From the NCBI GenBank assembly GCA_016741945.1, contig JACVCQ010000043.1, positions 1 through 11,132 on the forward strand: a stretch of 11,132 nt of DNA, written 5' to 3'. The number at the start of each line of letters is the position of its first letter. Position 1 is the stretch's first letter. The stretch is from Chitinophagaceae bacterium. Its GTDB lineage: Bacteria; Bacteroidota; Bacteroidia; Chitinophagales; Chitinophagaceae. Positions 6,723 through 11,132 of the stretch are shown here, piece after piece. The notes beneath the pieces were generated by a model, which saw nothing but the letters and a program-made list of their open reading frames with translations, ran no database searches and was not told the origin of the DNA. Position numbers and translations under genes: made by a program.

Positions 6723-7922
6723 CTACTTAGCGCTGGTGGTAATTACCTGACCATCATATAAACTCTGGTAACCTTCTGTAATCACCATATCACCTGCCTG
6801 TAAACCTGATTTCACTTCCAGTTTATCACCATAAAATTCTCCTACAATCACTACTTTCTTTTTAGCGATCATTTTACCATTTTCTTTTACAGCCACCATT
6901 ATATACTTACCTTTCTCGTCATTCTGTAATGTGTTGACAGGAACAGTAATGGCATTATTGATGGTATAATCCTGAATCTGTACCATCGCAATTTGATTGG
7001 GTCTGAAATCCTTATCGTTTGGCATTCTCGCTTCAATAAAGAAGCTGCGACTAATCGGATTGATGATTTTTCCGGATACAGATATTTTCGCTTCTACGGT
7101 TTTGTTGATATCTGGTAAAGTAATTTTCAAGCGGGTTCCATTATTAACACGATCAATGTAGTTTTCCGGAACTTCAGTAGTGACTTTCAAATTGCTGGTA
7201 TTGACAATTTTAATTTGACCCAGACCGGCAAAGATTTCACCCACACGAATGTTTACCTCTTCGGCAACACCACTCACATCACTGTAAACTGAAGTGAAAG
7301 CGAGTTGTTCTCTGCTCAGTTTTACTTGCTCTTCCGTACTCTTCAATTGATTTTCGAGTGTTTCTACATTATTTTTTGCAGTGATCAACTGTACTTCAGT
7401 ACCGATATTTTGCTCCCACAAGTTCTTTTGTTTCTGATACAATGTTTTTGCAAAAGACAATTGTGTTTTCAGGGTTTCAAGACCTTGTTCTGCTGCAATC
7501 ACGCTTTGACGTTGTAAGGCATCATCGAGTTTTAAGATGAGTTGTCCTTTCTTTACTACATCACCACGTTTGATGTAAACAGCTTTTACTTGTCCGCCAC
7601 CACCACGGGGAGTTACGAAAGAAATATTTTCTGATTCGATCTTACCCTGCAGGTCGATATAATGTGTAAATGTTTCAGGAGCTACTGCTGTTAATGAAAC
7701 GAGTTTTGCATTGTCAGGTTTGGCAGCAGCAGGATCCAGTTTTGCAATTGCTGCTTCAAGCTTAGCGATCTCAGCGTCAATTCCGTCCTTTTGTTTTTTT
7801 AATTCAGCCAATTTTGCTTTTTGCTCAGCTGCGGCACTGCTGTTTGCTTCAGTAGAACCTGCACCACAGGAAACCAGTGTTACAGAAGCAGCGAGTACCA
7901 GAATAATGAATATCTTTTGCAT
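6723..7922 (-). CDS. RND periplasmic adaptor (membrane-fusion) lipoprotein
   Basis: A 399-residue HlyD/AcrA-type adaptor that bridges the RND pump and the outer-membrane channel. The N-terminus is a lipoprotein signal with lipobox LVSC, giving an acylated Cys19. After it comes a charged alanine/lysine/leucine coiled coil (about 33-63) that ordinary AcrA lacks. The lipoyl half-motifs are around 108-133 (GGGGQVKAVYIKRGDVVKKGQLILKL) and 207-232, with the helical hairpin (about 134-207) between them. A beta-barrel domain at about 245-315 and a membrane-proximal domain at about 320-395 follow. There is no acidic run after Cys19, so no surface-export signal is evident and a periplasm-facing anchor is expected. 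It lies 10 bases after the TolC-like gene and 33 before the RND gene, clearly in the same operon. Confidence 0.94.
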   Translation of the reverse strand: MQKIFIILVLAASVTLVSCGAGSTEANSSAAAEQKAKLAELKKQKDGIDAEIAKLEAAIAKLDPAAAKPDNAKLVSLTAVAPETFTHYIDLQGKIESENISFVTPRGGGGQVKAVYIKRGDVVKKGQLILKLDDALQRQSVIAAEQGLETLKTQLSFAKTLYQKQKNLWEQNIGTEVQLITAKNNVETLENQLKSTEEQVKLSREQLAFTSVYSDVSGVAEEVNIRVGEIFAGLGQIKIVNTSNLKVTTEVPENYIDRVNNGTRLKITLPDINKTVEAKISVSGKIINPISRSFFIEARMPNDKDFRPNQIAMVQIQDYTINNAITVPVNTLQNDEKGKYIMVAVKENGKMIAKKKVVIVGEFYGDKLEVKSGLQAGDMVITEGYQSLYDGQVITTSAK

Positions 7923-7932
7923 ATACTTAGGT

Positions 7933-9279
7933 TTATAGTTTTCCGATTGCTTTTAAATAATCTACCCTGGCAATAATGGCACTGTACAGGGCACTGATAT
8001 AATTGGTTTGGGCAGTCACCAGATCTGTTTGTGCAGCAGTGATCTCGGTATTGGAACCGGTACCTACTTCATATTTTTTCTTGGTCTGGTTGTATACACT
8101 TTCTGCCAATTGCATGTTTTTCTTTTGGAAATTCATCGTGGCAATAGCTGTTCTGAAATTTACCCTTGATTGAGCTACTTCGTTGTCAATATTCAATTTT
8201 AGGTTATCAAGCTGATTCTCGGTTTGTTGTAATTCAAAACGAGCTTTTTTAATTCTAGCATCTCTTCCAAAACCATCAAAAATGGGGATGGATACGTTTA
8301 AGCCGATAAAAGAAGTAGTAAACCAATCTCCTTTACCAAAGAAGTCAAACTTATTTCTTTGTGCATTTTTAGTATAAGAGCCAGATAATGCAATGGTGGG
8401 TAAATAACTTAATTGATAGCGCTTGATATTGAATTCGTTTAGTTTTTTACCCAGACTGAGGTATTGAAAATCTTTTCTGTCTGCATAGTTATAGGCAGTA
8501 TCTAAAGTAAAATCTTTGCTGATTTGGTCTTCACTTAAACGATCAGTTAATATCAGGATATCATTTACTGGCATACCCATCAAAGTTTTTAACCCCATAT
8601 AGCCGAGATCAATACTATTGAGGGCTTTCAACTTTTCTGTTTGCAAATTCGCAACCTGAACAGCTATTTTGTCAAGGTCTAGTTTTTCCGCAAAACCGTT
8701 TTTGTACAGCTCTCTGGTATCATTTTCTAGTTTGGACAGTCTATTGATGTTAGCATCCAGAAGATCAATCTGTGTTTTGCTTACTACCAATTGGTAATAA
8801 ATCTTATAAATATTTGTTTTGATCATCTCTTCAGTTACTTCCTTATTCTTGGATTGGAATTCCATTGAAGTTTTTCTAGCCTGTAAACCAATGAATACCT
8901 GTCCGTCGAATAGTAGTTGTTGTACTTGAACAGTAGCGGATGCATTATACTTTACCCCGAAACGAACCGGAATAAAAGTACCTGCAGCTCCTCCGAAAAA
9001 TTCTCCGGGTAATAAGGAAACAGGTAATTGTAAATAATCATTACCACTTACATTACCGGTAACAGTGGGTAAGGCAGCCGCAGTAATATCGCGGTTGGTT
9101 TGGTTTTGTACCTGAATATTCAACAATGCATTTTTTACCTGAACATTGTTTTTATTGGCATAATCAACGCATTGCTGAATGGTAAATTCATGCTTTGCAG
9201 GATTTTGAGCATTGGTAAGATAACTTATCAATGCCAGCCCCATCAGTAAAACCATTCTCGGGATCCTTCTTTCGTGCAT
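7933..9279 (-). CDS. TolC-family outer membrane efflux protein
   Basis: A 448-residue outer membrane channel of the OEP family that would complete the tripartite pump. Residues 1-24 form a Sec signal peptide (basic HERR start, hydrophobic core, probable cleavage after LTNA). Two tandem OEP repeats follow at about 33-235 and 260-445. In the second, LPTIALSGSY (293-302), IPIFDGFGRDARI (331-343) and KKYEVGTGS...AAQTDL (401-420) are typical; ELYKNGFAEKLDLDKIAVQV (190-209) is the equivalent in the first. Cys37 is present, but there is no lipobox near the N-terminus, so unlike OprM it is not lipidated. The ATG at 9279 is kept because the alternative Met9 would lose all positive charge from the signal peptide. 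It lies 11 bases after the regulator's stop codon and 10 before the adaptor gene. Confidence 0.93.
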   Translation of the reverse strand: MHERRIPRMVLLMGLALISYLTNAQNPAKHEFTIQQCVDYANKNNVQVKNALLNIQVQNQTNRDITAAALPTVTGNVSGNDYLQLPVSLLPGEFFGGAAGTFIPVRFGVKYNASATVQVQQLLFDGQVFIGLQARKTSMEFQSKNKEVTEEMIKTNIYKIYYQLVVSKTQIDLLDANINRLSKLENDTRELYKNGFAEKLDLDKIAVQVANLQTEKLKALNSIDLGYMGLKTLMGMPVNDILILTDRLSEDQISKDFTLDTAYNYADRKDFQYLSLGKKLNEFNIKRYQLSYLPTIALSGSYTKNAQRNKFDFFGKGDWFTTSFIGLNVSIPIFDGFGRDARIKKARFELQQTENQLDNLKLNIDNEVAQSRVNFRTAIATMNFQKKNMQLAESVYNQTKKKYEVGTGSNTEITAAQTDLVTAQTNYISALYSAIIARVDYLKAIGKL

Positions 9280-9290
9280 AGGGTTTAGAT

Positions 9291-9905
9291 TTATTTTTTT
9301 TGTCTTTGTTGCTTGTATTTTAAAATCAATTTTTGTCCTTTCGCAGTAGCCATGCCAAAGAGAAAGTTGTCAGTGATTTCTGCTATAACCTGACCCGGTG
9401 TGAATTTTGAAGCGGGAAAATTCTCCGTATCAAACATGAAAAACATAGTCAGTAAGCGAAACCTCGTTAACAATTCTACATTGATGTCTTCTCTATACAG
9501 CCCATCTTCAATGCCCCATTCCAAATTGGTTTTTATGACTTCATGGAAAAATTTGTTTTTGTGCTCTAAGAATTTCTTGTAAGCTTTTGGGTGATATTTT
9601 TCTAAGTCAAACATCAATGATGGGTTCATATGCTTGAGCATCTCCTGGATCATGTCTACTGCTAAGAATATTTCCTGAATGGCATTCTCACTTTGTTCAC
9701 GGTGACCATCACAATCTTTTTTGCTTTGCTTGATTTCAATATCAATAGTACCTTCTACCAGTGCATCTTTATCCGCATAATACTGGTAAATGGTCTTCTT
9801 GCTCATACCCAAGTGATTGGCAATCTCATCCATACTCACACTTCTGAGCCCATATCGCATGAACAATTCATGTGCTTTGGTTAATATTCTTTCCTGAGTT
9901 TCCAT
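9291..9905 (-). CDS. TetR/AcrR-family transcriptional regulator of the efflux operon
   Basis: A 204-residue regulator. The N-terminal TetR DNA-binding domain occupies about 1-50: helix 1 ERILTKAHELFMRYG, then the helix-turn-helix VSMDEIANHLGMSKKTIYQYYADKDALV (23-50), with the KKTIYQYYxxKDAL signature of the family. The all-helical C-terminal part (about 55-190) would form the ligand pocket and dimer interface; its inducer cannot be predicted. The gene is first in the pump operon on the same strand, 11 bases before the TolC-like gene, so it would control its own dosage together with the pump. A 28-base palindrome overlapping the promoter 26-53 bases upstream is the likely operator. Repression is the usual mode in this family and is inferred here, not shown. 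Confidence 0.94.
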   Translation of the reverse strand: METQERILTKAHELFMRYGLRSVSMDEIANHLGMSKKTIYQYYADKDALVEGTIDIEIKQSKKDCDGHREQSENAIQEIFLAVDMIQEMLKHMNPSLMFDLEKYHPKAYKKFLEHKNKFFHEVIKTNLEWGIEDGLYREDINVELLTRFRLLTMFFMFDTENFPASKFTPGQVIAEITDNFLFGMATAKGQKLILKYKQQRQKK

Positions 9906-9921
9906 AATCTAAAATCGGGGG

Positions 9922-9952
9922 CAAAACTATGGAAACTTTTATCGTTACCAAA
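9922..9952 (-). promoter_or_regulatory. Bacteroidota-type promoter of the efflux operon
   Basis: Read on the minus strand, TTTG (9952-9949) is followed after exactly 19 bases by TAGTTTTG (9929-9922). This is a full match to the Bacteroidota housekeeping consensus, TTTG at -33 and TAnnTTTG at -7. Transcription should start near 9917, leaving a leader of about 12 bases before the ATG at 9905. No Shine-Dalgarno sequence is present, which is normal in this phylum. Confidence 0.75.
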
Positions 9953-9958
9953 GTTTCC
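9931..9958. promoter_or_regulatory. Palindromic operator candidate for the TetR-family regulator
   Basis: GGAAACTTT (9931-9939) and AAAGTTTCC (9950-9958) are perfect reverse complements separated by 10 bases. The right arm covers the -33 element of the efflux promoter and the left arm ends one base before its -7 element. A dimer bound here would block RNA polymerase. The size is in the range of TetR-family operators, and the position next to the regulator's own gene supports autoregulation. Confidence 0.7.
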
Positions 9959-10050
9959 GTGTGTTTTTCGGATGAATTTTGTGTTAAGCGGTGAATAAAA
10001 ACGATGAATGAAATGCTTATGATAGTTAGTTTTTTAGACGGCTGAAGCAT

Positions 10051-10067
10051 TTGTATATTGTATACAA
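10051..10067. promoter_or_regulatory. Palindrome TTGTATA-ttg-TATACAA upstream of the DUF502 gene
   Basis: Perfect 7-bp arms (10051-10057 and 10061-10067) surround a 3-base centre, about 50 bases before the DUF502 start codon. A TTTG at 10050-10053 overlaps the left arm and could serve as a -33 element, but the sequence 18 bases further on (10072-10079) is only a poor -7 match. The site may be an operator for an unknown regulator or a chance AT-rich palindrome. Confidence 0.35.
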
Positions 10068-10116
10068 GTAGCAGATTTATTGATTTCTTAGTTACTTTAC
10101 ATTGAAATCCAGAGAG

Positions 10117-10758
10117 ATGAGTAATGTAGATGTAAAAAACAGCCTTCGCTTATACCTTAAAAAGTTATTGCAATACTTTTTTCAAGGATTGATTGTATTG
10201 GCACCCATCGGTATTACACTTTGGGTGGTAGTTGGATTGTTTCGCTGGATCGATGGTTTTCTTCCTAATTTGATCAACTCCCTCTTTCCAGATCTGTTGG
10301 AAAAAGATGCAGCCGGTAATCTGAGAAACTTACCCGGCTTGGGTTTTCTTGTAGTGGTGGCATTGGTTTTATTAGTAGGCTGGATCTCTTCACTTTTTGT
10401 TGTCGGAAGATTGGTAACACTATTAGACACTGTTCTGGAAAAAACACCCGGTATCAAATTCATTTATTCATCGGTAAAAGATTTTCTGGAAGCATTTGCC
10501 GGCAATAAAAAGAAATTCGATAAACCCGTACTGGTGAATGTAGATGGAGCGGATATATGGCGCATTGGATTCATCACCCAACAGTCTTCCGAAGAATTTG
10601 GTTTGAAAGATCATGTAACTGTTTATGTACCACACTCTTATGCCATTTCCGGCATCACTTATTTTGTGCCCAAAGAAAAAATCAAACCCCTACCATCTAT
10701 CAGCGCCGCCGACGCCATGAAGTATACGGTGTCAGGTGGGGTTACGGATGTGGAGTAG
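10117..10758 (+). CDS. DUF502 family membrane protein
   Basis: A 213-residue inner-membrane protein of the uncharacterised DUF502 family. Two transmembrane helices lie at about 22-44 and 75-97, with a short loop between them containing FLPNLINSLFPDLLEKD. The conserved family core follows: KTPGIKFIYSSVKDFLEAF (109-127), the GADIWRIGFIT strand (144-154) and VTVYVPHSYAISGITYFVPKEKI (167-189). Most of the C-terminal half is soluble. No enzymatic motif is visible and the family has no agreed function. The ATG at 10117 is preferred over a TTG at 10102, which would add five residues. The gene is divergent from the efflux operon. Its TAG stop codon is the first three bases of the heptamer repeat, and serC follows on the same strand after 123 bases. 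Confidence 0.9.
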   Translation: MSNVDVKNSLRLYLKKLLQYFFQGLIVLAPIGITLWVVVGLFRWIDGFLPNLINSLFPDLLEKDAAGNLRNLPGLGFLVVVALVLLVGWISSLFVVGRLVTLLDTVLEKTPGIKFIYSSVKDFLEAFAGNKKKFDKPVLVNVDGADIWRIGFITQQSSEEFGLKDHVTVYVPHSYAISGITYFVPKEKIKPLPSISAADAMKYTVSGGVTDVE

Positions 10759-10850
10759 TCCATAGTCCATGGTCGATGGTTTTACTTTATGTATTATCAC
10801 TTAATTCAAAATGATTCTACCATGGACCATTGACCATGCACTATGGACTA
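10756..10850. repeat. Imperfect palindrome with arms of tandem TRGYNNA heptamers
   Basis: The left arm on the plus strand reads TAGTCCA (10756-10762), TAGTCCA again (10763-10769), TGGTCGA (10770-10776) and TGGT. The right arm on the minus strand, in the same 7-bp register, reads TAGTCCA (10850-10844), TAGTGCA (10843-10837), TGGTCAA (10836-10830), TGGTCCA (10829-10823) and TGGT. The left arm (25 bases) matches the complement of the outer 25 bases of the right arm at 23 positions. The loop is 45 bases (10781-10825) if the outer pairing is used, and the right arm has one extra unit. The first unit begins with the stop codon of the DUF502 gene. No T-run follows the right arm, so simple intrinsic termination is unlikely. 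Confidence 0.88.
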
Positions 10851-10856
10851 ATTCCC

Positions 10857-10863
10857 TACCTTG
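10857..10863 (+). promoter_or_regulatory. Possible -7 element of a serC promoter
   Basis: TACCTTG lies 18 bases before the serC start codon and is one T short of the Bacteroidota -7 consensus TAnnTTTG. The nearest TTG upstream (10830-10832) is 24 bases away, slightly too far, and lies in the right arm of the heptamer palindrome. The call is weak. serC could also be read through from the DUF502 gene. Confidence 0.25.
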
Positions 10864-10881
10864 CGCATTCAAGCAATCGAC

Positions 10882-11132
10882 ATGAAGGTTCATAATTTTA
10901 ATTCGGGGCCGTCTATTTTACCCCAAAGCGTGATGGAGCAAGCCGCACAGGCGATTCATGACTTTAATGGAACAGGTTTATCCATTCTGGAGATCGGACA
11001 TCGTACCAATCATTTTCAAGAAGTATTACATGAAGCCATCAGCAGTGTAAAACAACTGATGGATTTGGGTGATGATCATGAAGTACTGTTTTTGCATGGT
11101 GGTGCTACAACACAGTTTATGCAAGTACCCAT
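10882..11132 (+). CDS. serC: Phosphoserine aminotransferase, N-terminal part (cut by window end)
   Basis: The first 83 codons and two further bases are present, and the frame is open to the window edge. The product would be the PLP-dependent enzyme that converts 3-phosphohydroxypyruvate and glutamate to phosphoserine in serine synthesis; SerC also acts in pyridoxal phosphate synthesis in some bacteria. Recognisable marks are NFNSGPSILP (5-14), FNGTGLSILEIGHRT (28-42) with the substrate-contacting His-Arg pair at 40-41, and VLFLHGGATTQFMQVP (68-83), which holds the PLP phosphate-binding loop. The PLP-binding lysine lies beyond the window. The ATG at 10882 gives the standard N-terminus. The gene follows the heptamer palindrome. 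Confidence 0.93.
   Translation, partial: MKVHNFNSGPSILPQSVMEQAAQAIHDFNGTGLSILEIGHRTNHFQEVLHEAISSVKQLMDLGDDHEVLFLHGGATTQFMQVP

Noticed and set aside
9868..10050. Minus-strand frame of 60 codons upstream of the TetR gene
   Set aside because: It overlaps the regulator start and runs across the promoter and operator. It has no domain, and its composition is unremarkable.
10557..10814. Plus-strand frame of 85 codons overlapping the DUF502 gene end
   Set aside because: It is in another frame of a supported gene, is rich in His/Arg/Cys/Trp and runs through the repeat; no sign of a real protein.
10756..10850. Heptamer palindrome as a CRISPR array or intrinsic terminator
   Set aside because: The units are only 7 bp with no spacers, which rules out CRISPR; the right arm has no following T-run and the loop is long, so it is not a normal terminator.

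Overview
The window looks like chromosomal DNA from a member of the Bacteroidota, most likely a Chitinophagaceae-type organism. This is inferred from gene content (a TIGR02757/DUF2400 protein, a GxxExxY protein, long RND pumps with extra membrane helices), from starts that lack Shine-Dalgarno sequences in AT-rich leaders, and from a promoter ahead of the efflux operon that matches the Bacteroidota consensus (TTTG, 19 bp, TAnnTTTG). The genus is not determined.

Layout. Bases 1-176 hold the 3' flank of the first gene, including a probable intrinsic terminator. Three minus-strand housekeeping or uncharacterised genes follow: a TIGR02757 protein (177-950), a dihydrofolate-reductase-fold protein (999-1535) and a TIGR00266/AIM24 protein (1657-2451). 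Next is a small GxxExxY (PD-(D/E)XK-like) gene (2566-2955) bracketed by CTGTG/CACAG short-period repeats. Then comes the main block, a four-gene minus-strand efflux operon that reads TetR regulator (9905-9291), TolC-like outer membrane protein (9279-7933), lipoprotein membrane-fusion protein (7922-6723) and a 1200-residue RND transporter (6689-3087). It ends in a strong intrinsic terminator (3049-3019). On the plus strand, after the regulatory gap, are a DUF502 membrane protein (10117-10758) and the first 83 codons of a phosphoserine aminotransferase gene, serC (10882 to the window edge).

How the parts work together. The efflux genes encode all three layers of a tripartite pump plus a repressor. 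A 9-bp-arm palindrome overlaps the -33 element of the operon promoter, which suggests that the repressor shuts off its own operon. The other genes have no evident functional link to the pump.

The most unusual structure is non-coding. Two intergenic palindromes (1571-1652 and 10756-10850) have arms built from tandem 7-bp units that all fit T-R-G-Y-N-N-A. A third palindrome (2522-2568) is built from 8-bp units. All three start at, or within a few bases of, a stop codon. These look like members of one or two families of short-period repeat hairpins placed at gene 3' ends. I see no CRISPR array, transposase, tRNA or rRNA in the window.
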